DNA from: Chloroflexota bacterium
GTDB lineage: Bacteria; Chloroflexota; Limnocylindria; QHBO01
Length of the DNA stretch: 8,359 nt
Reading direction: 5' to 3'
NCBI GenBank assembly: GCA_020848055.1
Contig: JADLBB010000026.1
Coordinates: 1 to 8,359 of the forward strand
The stretch's first letter is position 1, and the number at the start of each line of letters is the position of its first letter. The translations under genes and the position numbers were made by a program. The notes beneath the pieces are model-generated. The model was not told the origin of the DNA. It searched no databases and saw only the letters and a list, made by a program, of their open reading frames with translations. This document shows, in pieces, positions 1-6,794 of this stretch.

Positions 1-2
1 AG

Positions 3-1274
3 CGACCGATCGTCGTGGTCGGTCACGGGGCCGATGCGGTCGAGGCCGCGCTGGCCGGTCGCGCCGCGACCGTTCGGCAGGAGCCGCAACGCGGCACGGC
101 CGACGCCGTTGCGCTGGCGCTGGCGGCAGTGGATCCCGGCGCCGCCACGATCCTGGTGACCATGGGCGACGCGCCGCTTCAGCCGGCCGACCTGTTCACC
201 GCGTTGTTGAGCGAGCGCTCGACCGGCGCCGCGGTGGTGCTGTTGTCAGCTCGGATACCGGACCCGACCGGATACGGGCGCATCGTGCGCGATGAAGTCG
301 GCGGCCCGACCGCCATCGTCGAGGAGGTCGACGCCGACCCCGCCACGCGCGCGATCGACGAGATCAACGTCGGAACCTACGCGTTCGACGCGGGCTGGCT
401 GCGCGACGCCATCGGCCGGGTCTCCCCGTCGGCGAGCGGCGAACTGTACCTGACCGACCTGCTGGCCCTGGCGCTGGCCGACGGGCGCGTCGCACGCGTT
501 GTGACCGTCAGCGATGCCGCCGATGCGCTGGGCATCAACGATCGCGTGGCGCTGGCCGAGGCAGAGGAGCGCATGCGGCGCAGGATCGCCGTGGACCACA
601 TGCGCAACGGCGTCACGATCGTGGACCCTGCCACCACTCGCATCGACGCCGGCGTCGAGATCGGCCAGGACGCGCGCATCGAGCCGTGGACGATCCTGGC
701 CGGCGACACGGTCATCGCGTCCGACGCTGTTATCGGGCCTAATGCCCACGTCCGCGACAGCCGCATCGGTCCGCGCACCAGCGTGTGGGCCAGCGTGATC
801 GAGGCATCGACCGTGGCGGAGGACACCCAGATCGGCCCTTTCGCGCACCTGCGCCCCGGCTGCGAGGTCGGCCCGCGCTGCCGCATCGGCAACTTCGCCG
901 AGATGAAGAAGACGCGGCTCGGCGCGGGCAGCCAGCAGCATCACTTCAGCTACCTCGGTGACGCCGAGATCGGCGAGAACGTGAACGTGGGCGCCGGCTC
1001 GGTCACCGCCAACTACGACGGCCGCGACAAGCACCGCACGACCATCGGTGACCGCGCCAGCCTGGGCGTGGACACCATGATGGTCGCACCGGTCACCATC
1101 GGCGCGGGCGCCACTACCGGCGCCGGGGCGGTCGTCACGCGCGACGTGGCGCCGGGGAAGACGGTGGTGGGCATGCCGGCGCGCCCGATCGAACTGCGTC
1201 GAGCCCGCGGTGCGAAATCGGTGCCGGATCGGAACTCGCTCGGAGGCGAATCAGCGCCGCCCGATGGACCCTAG
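3..1274 (+). CDS. glmU: Bifunctional UDP-N-acetylglucosamine pyrophosphorylase / glucosamine-1-phosphate N-acetyltransferase GlmU, 5'-truncated by the window edge
   Basis: GlmU acetylates glucosamine-1-phosphate and then uridylylates GlcNAc-1-P, giving UDP-GlcNAc for peptidoglycan and glycans in the cytosol. The frame is open to the left edge: VVVGHGAD matches the strand near residue 55 of E. coli GlmU. About 50 N-terminal residues, including the LAAGxGTRM nucleotide loop, therefore lie outside; 423 residues are visible. Uridylyltransferase landmarks are QRGTADAV, MGDAPL (metal Asp), DPTGYGR, IVEEVDA, EINVG and GINDR. From about base 610 the protein is a left-handed beta-helix of hexapeptides carrying the acetyltransferase residues: LRPG, EMKK, the catalytic His (codon 942-944, before FSYLGD), NVNVGAG and ANYDG. 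The usual Lys-containing loop before that His is QQH here. The C-terminus ends in a roughly 30-residue unstructured tail after GMPARPIEL. The next gene follows after 30 nt on the same strand, suggesting co-transcription. Identification is secure. Confidence 0.97.
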   Translation, partial: RPIVVVGHGADAVEAALAGRAATVRQEPQRGTADAVALALAAVDPGAATILVTMGDAPLQPADLFTALLSERSTGAAVVLLSARIPDPTGYGRIVRDEVGGPTAIVEEVDADPATRAIDEINVGTYAFDAGWLRDAIGRVSPSASGELYLTDLLALALADGRVARVVTVSDAADALGINDRVALAEAEERMRRRIAVDHMRNGVTIVDPATTRIDAGVEIGQDARIEPWTILAGDTVIASDAVIGPNAHVRDSRIGPRTSVWASVIEASTVAEDTQIGPFAHLRPGCEVGPRCRIGNFAEMKKTRLGAGSQQHHFSYLGDAEIGENVNVGAGSVTANYDGRDKHRTTIGDRASLGVDTMMVAPVTIGAGATTGAGAVVTRDVAPGKTVVGMPARPIELRRARGAKSVPDRNSLGGESAPPDGP

Positions 1275-1304
1275 CCGTCCCAGCGGCGACCAACGGTGGC
1301 TCGC

Positions 1305-2678
1305 ATGAGCGAGCTGCTGATCGTCGTCATCCTGATCCTGCTCGGTGGCTTCTTCGCGGCCAGCGAGATCGCCCTGATCACCGTCAAGCGCCACCGGCTG
1401 GCCCAGCTGGCCGACGAGGGCAATCGATCGGCTCGCGTCGCTCGACGCCTGGTCGAGGATCCGAGCCGCTTCCTTGCCACGATCCAGATCGCGATCACGT
1501 TCCTGGGCTTCCTGGCCGGCGCCAGCGGTGCCGTCGCGTTCTCCGCCGGCCTGGGTGACTGGATCGCGGCGCTGCCGCTCGGGCTGGGTGACCAGACCGC
1601 GCACACGATCGCCTTCATCATCGTGACGCTCGTAATCGCCCTGGCCTCGATCGTCGTGGGCGAGCTGGTTCCCAAGACACTGGCGCTCAATTTCCCGGAG
1701 CGCCTGGCCCTGGCCGTGGCGCAGCCGATCGGCCTGCTCGAGCGCGCGCTGTCGCCGATCGTGTGGTTCGTCACGCGCCTCAGCTCGGTCCTGGTGCGCC
1801 TGGCCGGCGGCAAGGAGAAGCCGCAGGCGGGCTACCTGTCCACCGAGGAGCTCAAGATCCTGGTCGAGACCGGCTCCGAGCAGGGCGAGATCGAGGAAGA
1901 GGAGAAGGAGATGATCCATGGGGTCATCGAGCTCGGAGACACCGCCGTCCACGAGGTCATGGTGCCGCGCATCGGCATCCGTGCCGTCAACGTCGATGAT
2001 CCGTTCGACGAGGTCGTGGACATGCTCGTGCGCGCGGGCCATTCGCGCGTGCCGGTGTTCGAGGACAACCTCGATAACATCATCGGCATCCTGTACGCCA
2101 AGGACCTGCTGCCGTACCTGAAGGGCAACGGCCGTGCGACCGGCGAGATCGATCTCCGCAAGCTGGTGCGCCCGGCCAACTACGTCCCGGAGTCCAAGCC
2201 GGTGGACGACCTGCTGCACGAGATGCAGGTCGCCAAGCGCCACATCGCGATCGTGGTGGACGAGTACGGCGGGACGTCCGGGCTGGTGACCATGGAGGAC
2301 GTGGTCGAGGAGATCGTGGGCGAGATCCAGGACGAGTACGACACCGAGGTCGAGATGGTCGAGGACCTCTCGACCGACGAGGAGCTCGTCTTCCGCCTGG
2401 ATGGCCGGGTCAGCATGGATGACCTGCGCGACCTGTTCGACCTGTCCGACGACGACGAGCCCGACGAGGACGCGTACGACACGGTCGGCGGGTTCGTCGT
2501 CCACCGCGTCGGTCGCATCCCGCTGCGTGGCTTCGAGCTGCCGTTCCGCGACGGAGTTCGCCTGGTGGTGGATGCATCGGAGCCCAGGCGCGTGGGCAGG
2601 GTGACCGCCAGCCAGCGACGCCAGTCGGATGGAGGCGCGGCCGATGCCGACGGAGTGCCCGACGAGGCGCCCGGCTGA
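1305..2678 (+). CDS. CNNM/CorC (HlyC/CorC, UPF0053) family membrane protein with CBS pair; probable Mg2+ transporter
   Basis: This 457-residue protein has the complete architecture of bacterial CorC/MpfA proteins, which are linked to Na+-coupled Mg2+ export at the plasma membrane. A DUF21/CNNM transmembrane domain covers about residues 1-185, with hydrophobic stretches near 4-26, 57-80 and 99-118, the early FFAASEIAL motif, and GELVPKT at 119-125. It is followed by an acidic linker (EIEEEEKEM), a CBS domain at about 197-255 (HEVMVPR to GILYAKDLL), a second CBS domain at about 268-325 (IAIVVDEYGGTSGLVTMEDVVEEI), and a CorC_HlyC C-terminal domain at about 342-415 (YDTVGGFVVHRVGRIP). I chose ATG 1305 because GGTGG at 1295-1299 lies 5 nt upstream and the hydrophobic helix starts directly after it; an in-frame GTG at 1296 would add three residues. 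Older hemolysin C naming reflects family history, not evidence of toxicity. Its stop is 3 nt from the stop of the convergent prenyl synthase gene. Confidence 0.93.
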   Translation: MSELLIVVILILLGGFFAASEIALITVKRHRLAQLADEGNRSARVARRLVEDPSRFLATIQIAITFLGFLAGASGAVAFSAGLGDWIAALPLGLGDQTAHTIAFIIVTLVIALASIVVGELVPKTLALNFPERLALAVAQPIGLLERALSPIVWFVTRLSSVLVRLAGGKEKPQAGYLSTEELKILVETGSEQGEIEEEEKEMIHGVIELGDTAVHEVMVPRIGIRAVNVDDPFDEVVDMLVRAGHSRVPVFEDNLDNIIGILYAKDLLPYLKGNGRATGEIDLRKLVRPANYVPESKPVDDLLHEMQVAKRHIAIVVDEYGGTSGLVTMEDVVEEIVGEIQDEYDTEVEMVEDLSTDEELVFRLDGRVSMDDLRDLFDLSDDDEPDEDAYDTVGGFVVHRVGRIPLRGFELPFRDGVRLVVDASEPRRVGRVTASQRRQSDGGAADADGVPDEAPG

Positions 2679-2689
2679 ACCTCAGGCCG
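2672..2689. terminator. Inverted repeat spanning both convergent stop codons; possible bidirectional hairpin
   Basis: The repeat folds as CGG-C-TGA / TCA-G-(G)-CCG: three outer pairs, one bulged G, four inner pairs and an ACC loop. The TGA stop of the CorC gene and the TGA stop of the minus-strand prenyl synthase form opposite arms. It is the only structure between the two converging genes, so it could limit read-through in both directions. It has no T-tract, so it is not a canonical intrinsic terminator, and similar short hairpins arise by chance at this GC content. Confidence 0.25.
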
Positions 2690-3749
2690 CGATGAAGGCG
2701 TTGACGACCATGGCCAGCTCACCGCGCCGCTCGGGCGGGCAGGGCAGCAGTTCGAGCTGGTCGAGTGCCAGGTCCCGGTAGCGTCGCGCCTGGGCCTCGG
2801 CGTGCTCGCGCGCGCCTGACCGCTCCAGGATCCCGAGCACCTCGGCCACTTCGGCATCGTCCAGCGGGCCGTCACCGTCCGGCCCGCGGGCGTACAGTGT
2901 CCGCAGCCGCTCGCGGTCGCCGCTGGCGGCATGTGACAGCGCCCACACCACGGGCAGGGTCTTCTTGCGACGCCGAATGTCACCGGCCTCGGGCTTGCCG
3001 GACGCGGCCGAGCTCCAGAACGAGCCCTTGACGTCATCGGCAATCTGGAACGCCAGGCCGAGGTCGTAGCCGAAGCGGTGGTAGGCCCCGATGATGGCTG
3101 TATCGTCGGTGGCGAGGATGGCGCCGGCCTGGACCGACGCGCCGACCAGGGCCGCGGTCTTCTTGCCGATCATCTCCATGTAGGCCTCGACGCTGACGTC
3201 GTCGCGCCGCTCGAAGCTGATGTCGAGGTACTGGCCCTCGCACAGTGCCAGGCAGGTCTCGTCGTAGGTGCGCATCAGTTCGAGCACTCGCCGCTCGCTG
3301 AAGTGGCTCTCGAGCAGCGGATACAGCGCCAGCCGGCTGAGCGCGAACAGCGCATCGCCGGCGTTGATCGCGAGTGGGATGCCCCACACCGCCCACAGCG
3401 TCGGACGATGGCGTCTCTCGGCGTCGCCGTCCTCGATGTCGTCGTGCACCAGGCTGAAGTTGTGGCCCAGCTCCACGGCCGCGGCCCCGGGCAGAGCCTC
3501 GCGGTAGTCGCCGGTCAATGACTGGTAGGCCAGCAGCCCGAGCAGCGGCCGCATGCGCTTGCCGCGCCGGCTCGCGTCGCCGTCGAGCCCGAGGTGGTAG
3601 GTGAGCATCTCGTACAGCGGCCGGGCGTGGCCGCCGCGGGCGTCGAGGATCTTGGCCATCTCGACGTCGATCTCGGCCAGCAGGTGCGTAAACTCGGACG
3701 TGATGTCCACGCCCGAAGGGTACCCCACCTCCTCGAACAGCCGCGTCAT
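2682..3749 (-). CDS. Short-chain polyprenyl (geranylgeranyl-type) diphosphate synthase
   Basis: A class I trans-prenyltransferase of 355 residues that condenses IPP with allylic diphosphates, feeding cytosolic isoprenoid synthesis for quinones, carotenoids or lipids. Visible motifs are GKRMRP (63-68, IPP binding), the first Asp-rich motif DDIED (103-107), AGDALF (130-135), EGQYLD (171-176), KKT (196-198), FQIADD (234-239) and RKKTLPVV (261-268). The second Asp-rich motif reads DDVKG, lacking the third Asp. This matches a GGPP-synthase-like subgroup with DDxxG followed by TGKP...RKKTLP, here SGKP. Phe98 is five residues before DDIED and no two-residue insertion is present, as in type I GGPP synthases; this predicts a C15-C20 product (inference). 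ATG at 3749-3747 has a strong GGAGG nine nt upstream. It is divergent from recO and convergent with the CorC gene, so it is probably monocistronic. The exact product cannot be read from sequence. Confidence 0.92.
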   Translation of the reverse strand: MTRLFEEVGYPSGVDITSEFTHLLAEIDVEMAKILDARGGHARPLYEMLTYHLGLDGDASRRGKRMRPLLGLLAYQSLTGDYREALPGAAAVELGHNFSLVHDDIEDGDAERRHRPTLWAVWGIPLAINAGDALFALSRLALYPLLESHFSERRVLELMRTYDETCLALCEGQYLDISFERRDDVSVEAYMEMIGKKTAALVGASVQAGAILATDDTAIIGAYHRFGYDLGLAFQIADDVKGSFWSSAASGKPEAGDIRRRKKTLPVVWALSHAASGDRERLRTLYARGPDGDGPLDDAEVAEVLGILERSGAREHAEAQARRYRDLALDQLELLPCPPERRGELAMVVNAFIAA

Positions 3750-3758
3750 CGTTCTCGA

Positions 3759-3763
3759 CCTCC
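3759..3763 (-). promoter_or_regulatory. Shine-Dalgarno site of the prenyl synthase gene
   Basis: The minus strand reads GAGGAGGT at 3765-3758 with a GGAGG core nine nt before the ATG at 3749. It is the best ribosome-binding site in the window and fixes this start. A second ATG on the same strand at 3774 belongs to another frame, which I regard as non-coding. Confidence 0.75.
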
Positions 3764-3772
3764 TCGAGATTC

Positions 3773-3778
3773 ATGATA
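3773..3778 (-). promoter_or_regulatory. Candidate -10 element for the prenyl synthase gene in the divergent intergenic region
   Basis: The minus strand reads TATCAT, five of six matches to TATAAT, in the 61-nt AT-richer gap (3750-3810) between the divergent prenyl synthase and recO genes. Transcription would start near 3766, just upstream of the GGAGG site. The -35 is poor: the best fit, TTCTCA, needs a 19-nt spacer. The recO promoter must also lie near here; ATTAAT at 3793-3798 on the plus strand is only a weak candidate. Confidence 0.35.
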
Positions 3779-3810
3779 CATCGGTGTAGCAGATTAATGA
3801 GAATGGCCCG

Positions 3811-4596
3811 ATGAGCCCGCGACCGCGCGTCTACAAGACCGAGGCGATCGTGCTGCGCACGATGGAGCTGGGTGAGGCAGACCGAGTGCTCACCGTCCTC
3901 ACGCCTCGCCTGGGCAAGCTGCGCGTCATCGCCAAGGGCGTGCGGCGCCCACGCTCGCGCATCGGCGGCGGGTTGCAACCGTTCAGCGACGTGCAGTTGG
4001 TCCTTGCCGTGGGGCGCACGTTCGACGTCGTGACCTCCTCGACGCTGGAGGATCCGCACCTGGGGCTGCGCAACGACCTGCACTCGACGGCGGCGGCGTG
4101 GTACCTCGTGGAGCTGGTGGACCGCTTCGTGGAGGGCGCGGCCGATTCGCACGAGGCCTTCCGCCTGCTGGCCCAGGCGCTGGCGGCGCTCGATGCCGGA
4201 CCCGCGGTGGAACGAGAGACCGTGGCCCGCTGGTTCGAGCTGGCGCTGCTCGATGCCATGGGCTTTCGCCCGCAGCTTGGCCTCTGCCTCGGCTGCGGTG
4301 CGGAGATCGAGCCCGATGGCAACGGCTACGCACCGGCCGGCGGGGGCGTGGTGTGCCCGGTGTGCCTGGCCGCGACCAGCGGAGGCCGCCCGATCTCCAC
4401 CAACGCGCTCAAGGTCATGCGTCATCTTCAGCGCTCGCCGCTGGTCGGCGTGCTGCGGCTGCGGGCCGATCCGGGCCTGCAGCGCGAGGTCGAACGGCTA
4501 TTGCACGCCACGCTTACAGCGGTGCTGGAGCGCGAGCTGCGCTCGCGCGACTTCCTGGTCGAGGTCGCGTCACGGGAGGCGGCAGCCGCGCCCTGA
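3811..4596 (+). CDS. recO: DNA repair protein RecO
   Basis: RecO acts with RecR (and RecF) to load RecA onto SSB-coated single-stranded DNA in gap repair and anneals complementary strands. The 261-residue protein has normal family length. An N-terminal OB fold (about 1-80) opens with YKTEAIVLRTMELGEADRVL and continues with LTPRLGKLRVIAKGVRRPRSR and GGLQPFSDVQLVL. A helical region (about 85-155) and a zinc-binding four-cysteine module follow: C159-x2-C162 and C182-x2-C185 (CLGCG and CPVC). A helical C-terminus ends near residue 250. ATG 3811 is the first in-frame ATG after a stop at 3787-3789. Its ribosome site is weak (GAGAATGG), unlike the divergent gene. The next gene, glycyl-tRNA synthetase, starts 90 nt downstream; recO next to a glycyl-tRNA synthetase also occurs in Firmicutes. 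Identification is secure. Confidence 0.95.
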   Translation: MSPRPRVYKTEAIVLRTMELGEADRVLTVLTPRLGKLRVIAKGVRRPRSRIGGGLQPFSDVQLVLAVGRTFDVVTSSTLEDPHLGLRNDLHSTAAAWYLVELVDRFVEGAADSHEAFRLLAQALAALDAGPAVERETVARWFELALLDAMGFRPQLGLCLGCGAEIEPDGNGYAPAGGGVVCPVCLAATSGGRPISTNALKVMRHLQRSPLVGVLRLRADPGLQREVERLLHATLTAVLERELRSRDFLVEVASREAAAAP

Positions 4597-4604
4597 ACGC
4601 CGGG

Positions 4605-4632
4605 CGGACTGCGCGGCGCCATCGGCTACACT
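4605..4632 (+). promoter_or_regulatory. Candidate promoter of the glyS-TPR-HTH-GNAT operon
   Basis: A TACACT -10 hexamer (4627-4632; four of six, TAnnnT core) follows CGGACT (4605-4610, GGAC core of the -35) with a 16-nt spacer, in the 90-nt gap after recO. Transcription would begin near 4639, giving a leader of about 48 nt that contains the AGGAG site. The leader is too short for a T-box riboswitch, and I see no such element. Confidence 0.45.
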
Positions 4633-4668
4633 CGGGAGTGCCCCGATCCGTCCAACATCGGTCGTACC

Positions 4669-4673
4669 AGGAG
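4669..4673 (+). promoter_or_regulatory. Shine-Dalgarno site of the glycyl-tRNA synthetase gene
   Basis: AGGAG lies 13 nt before the GTG at 4687, which is longer than usual. No ATG is available in this frame near it. The GTG is preferred because family proteins begin with a few residues before NFDVIVSLAKRRGFVFPSSEIYGG. An ATC codon at 4684 would have better spacing but is a very rare start. Confidence 0.5.
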
Positions 4674-4686
4674 TTCAACCCGCATC

Positions 4687-6054
4687 GTGCCAGCACCGAA
4701 CTTCGACGTCATCGTCAGCCTCGCCAAGCGGCGTGGCTTCGTCTTCCCCTCGAGTGAGATCTACGGCGGCATGGCGGGGTTCTGGGACTATGGGCCGCTC
4801 GGCGTCGAGCTGAAGAACAACATCAAGGCCGCCTGGTGGCGGCACATGGTCACCCTGCGCGACGACGTGGTCGGCATCGACGCGGCGATCATCATGAACC
4901 CGCGGGTGTGGGAGGCATCGGGCCACGTGGCCGGCTTCAGTGACCCGATGGTCGACTGCCGCAACTGCAAGTTGCGCTTCCGCGAGGATGATCTCAAGGG
5001 TCCGCCATCGGAGATCGCCTGCCCCAGCTGCGGCACGCGCGGCAGCCTGACCGAGGCACGCCAGTTCAACCTGATGTTCGCCACGCACGTCGGGCCGGTG
5101 GCCGAGGACGCATCGGTGGCCTACCTGCGACCGGAGACGGCGCAGGCCATGTTCGTGCAGTTCGACAATGTCGCGACCAGCATGCGGCGCAAGCTGCCGT
5201 TCGGCATCGCGCAGATCGGGCGCAGCTTCCGCAACGAGATCACCCCGGGCAACTTCATCTTCCGCCTGCGCGAGTTCGAGCAGATGGAGATGGAGTTCTT
5301 CGTCCACCCGCGCGACGAGGACGAATGGTTCACCCGCTGGGTGGATGAGCGTCACCGATGGTGGACCGATGTCCTCGGCATCGGCGCCGAGCGCCTTCGC
5401 CTGCGGCCGCACGATCCCGATGAGCTGAGTCACTACTCCCGTCAGACCACCGATATCGAGTACCAGTTCCCGATCGGCTGGTCCGAGCTCGAGGGGATCG
5501 CCGATCGCACCGACTTCGACCTGCGCGCCCACGCCGCCGCGTCGGGCAAGCGGCTCGAGATCTTCGACGACGCCAGCGGCGAGCACCTGGTGCCGTTCGT
5601 CATCGAGCCGGCCATGGGCGTCGACCGTGCCGTGCTCACCGTGCTGGTGGACGGCTACGCGGAGGAGCAACTGGCGACCGAGAAGCGCGTCGTGCTGCGC
5701 ATCCGGCCGTCGCTGGCACCGGTCAAGGCGGCCGTGCTGCCGCTCCTGCGCAACCGGCCAGAGCTGGTGGAGCGAGCGCGGCGCCTGACGGCCGATCTGA
5801 AGCCGCTGGTCAGCGCCCAGTACGACGACACCGCCTCGATTGGCAAGCTGTACCGTCGCCAGGACGAGATCGGGACGCCGTTCTGCGTGACGGTGGACGT
5901 CGAGTCGCTCGACGACGGCGCCGCCACGATCCGCGAGCGCGACAGCATGACCCAGGAGCGGGTGTCGATGGACCTTGTCCCGCAACGCATTGCCGACCTG
6001 GTCGCCGGCCGCACGGCCTGGGAGGGCGTGCCGCGCGAGGCGCCCGCGCCGTGA
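4687..6054 (+). CDS. glyQS: Glycine--tRNA ligase, single-chain (alpha2 homodimer) class II type
   Basis: It charges tRNA-Gly with glycine in the cytosol. The 455 residues align end to end with the Thermus/eukaryote-type enzyme, not the split GlyQ/GlyS form of E. coli. Visible are RRGFVFPSSEIYGG (15-28), WDYGPLGVELKNN (33-45), NPRVWEASGHVAGFSDP (71-87), a Cys4 zinc-ribbon insert (C91, C94, C112, C115), RPETAQ (148-153), motif 2 FRNEITPGNFIFRLREFEQ (181-199), GWSELEGIADRTDFDL (254-269), motif 3 GVDRA (301-305), and an anticodon-binding domain from about 324 with YDDTASIGKLYRRQDEIGTPF (389-409). Two near-invariant places differ: RPETAQA where most homologues have RPETAQG, and EPAMGVDR instead of EPSxGxDR. 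GTG start. Its stop overlaps the next start as GTGA, making it the first gene of a coupled four-gene operon. Confidence 0.96.
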   Translation: MPAPNFDVIVSLAKRRGFVFPSSEIYGGMAGFWDYGPLGVELKNNIKAAWWRHMVTLRDDVVGIDAAIIMNPRVWEASGHVAGFSDPMVDCRNCKLRFREDDLKGPPSEIACPSCGTRGSLTEARQFNLMFATHVGPVAEDASVAYLRPETAQAMFVQFDNVATSMRRKLPFGIAQIGRSFRNEITPGNFIFRLREFEQMEMEFFVHPRDEDEWFTRWVDERHRWWTDVLGIGAERLRLRPHDPDELSHYSRQTTDIEYQFPIGWSELEGIADRTDFDLRAHAAASGKRLEIFDDASGEHLVPFVIEPAMGVDRAVLTVLVDGYAEEQLATEKRVVLRIRPSLAPVKAAVLPLLRNRPELVERARRLTADLKPLVSAQYDDTASIGKLYRRQDEIGTPFCVTVDVESLDDGAATIRERDSMTQERVSMDLVPQRIADLVAGRTAWEGVPREAPAP

Positions 6055-6794
6055 TCGCGTTCGCCGACGCGCTCAGCGCACTCGAGGCGGGCGACCACCA
6101 CGGGGTCCTGCGTTTGACCGATGCGATCCTCGCCGAGCGTCCCGGCGATGACGCCGCCCACGCGGTCCGAGCCCGCGCGCTGCTGGCGCTGGGCAGGCTG
6201 GACGACGCCGAGCGAGAAGCCCAGGCCGCCGTGCGGCTTGATCCCGAAGAAGTCGGGCACCGCGAGTTGCTGGCCGAGGTGCTGTCGCGGAGCGGTGCGC
6301 ATCGCGAGGCCGCCGACGAGTTCCGCCGGCTGGCGCGCCGCGATCCGCACCAGGCGGGCTGGCCGGTGGCCGAGGCGGCCGAGAGGATCGAGGCCGCCGA
6401 ACCGGCCCGTGGCGTCGAGGCGGCGCGCGCCGCGGTGAGGCTGGAGCCGGACAACCCCGCCGCCCAGCTGACCCTGGCCAGGGCGTTGACGCGCACCGGT
6501 GATGCGCGCGGGGCCCTGCAGGCCGCCGATGCGGCCTACCGGCTGCAGCCGGGTGACGCAGGCGCTCGCGAGGCGTTCGCCGATGCCAGCTGGCTGGCCG
6601 ATCGCGATGCTGCTGCCTTCGGCGAGTTTCGCGCGCTGGCGGCCGAGCTGACCGGCGACGATAGGGCGCGGGTGCTGTCGAAGGCCAGCGCGGTCTACCG
6701 GCAGCACGCCGGCTGGGCCGGACGGCTGTTGGCCGGGATCGGCCCGGCGTTCGAAGTCGCCTTCAGCCGCGGCTGGCTGCGGGTGCAGCCGTGA
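6051..6794 (+). CDS. Tetratricopeptide-repeat (TPR) protein, six 34-residue repeats
   Basis: This 247-residue protein has no signal peptide or membrane segment and is probably a cytosolic scaffold for protein-protein contacts; the partner is unknown. Residues 1-204 divide exactly into six 34-residue units, most ending in the P-x-D/E turn of TPRs (RPGDD, LDPEE, RDPHQ, LEPDN, LQPGD, LTGDD) with the usual Ala/Leu/Gly pattern (for example ARALLALGRLDDAEREAQAAV and ARALTRTGDARGAL). Repeats 4 and 6 are degenerate. A 43-residue tail after 204 (SKASAVYRQHAGWAG to the C-terminus) has aromatic and hydrophobic residues and may cap the solenoid. The GTG start at 6051 overlaps the glyQS stop by four bases, and its own stop overlaps the next start the same way, so translation is likely coupled. 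I recognise the fold, not a named gene. Confidence 0.85.
   Translation: MIAFADALSALEAGDHHGVLRLTDAILAERPGDDAAHAVRARALLALGRLDDAEREAQAAVRLDPEEVGHRELLAEVLSRSGAHREAADEFRRLARRDPHQAGWPVAEAAERIEAAEPARGVEAARAAVRLEPDNPAAQLTLARALTRTGDARGALQAADAAYRLQPGDAGAREAFADASWLADRDAAAFGEFRALAAELTGDDRARVLSKASAVYRQHAGWAGRLLAGIGPAFEVAFSRGWLRVQP

Noticed and set aside
246..1034. 262-codon minus-strand open frame opposite glmU
   Set aside because: It is a shadow of the glmU hexapeptide-repeat coding sequence; its apparent periodicity comes from the beta-helix repeats on the other strand.
1251..2504. 417-codon minus-strand open frame opposite the CorC gene
   Set aside because: It is a GC-rich shadow: composition is dominated by D, H, L, V and R, no domain is recognisable, and the plus-strand frame has full family motifs.
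3034..4425. 463-codon minus-strand open frame crossing recO, the divergent promoter region and the prenyl synthase gene
   Set aside because: It lies in a different frame from the real prenyl synthase, is antisense to recO and has an Arg/Ala-rich low-information translation. Its internal ATG near 3774 shares the GGAGG region only by position.
4639..4686. T-box or glycine riboswitch in the glyQS leader
   Set aside because: The leader is only about 48 nt and contains no T-box or glycine-aptamer core sequence that I can see.
4675..5985. 436-codon minus-strand open frame opposite glyQS
   Set aside because: It mirrors the glyQS gene in a GC-rich frame and shows no motif of its own.
5655..6707. 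350-codon minus-strand open frame across the glyQS/TPR junction
   Set aside because: It is antisense to two well-supported genes that overlap by GTGA; the translation is Arg/Gly-rich with no recognisable domain.
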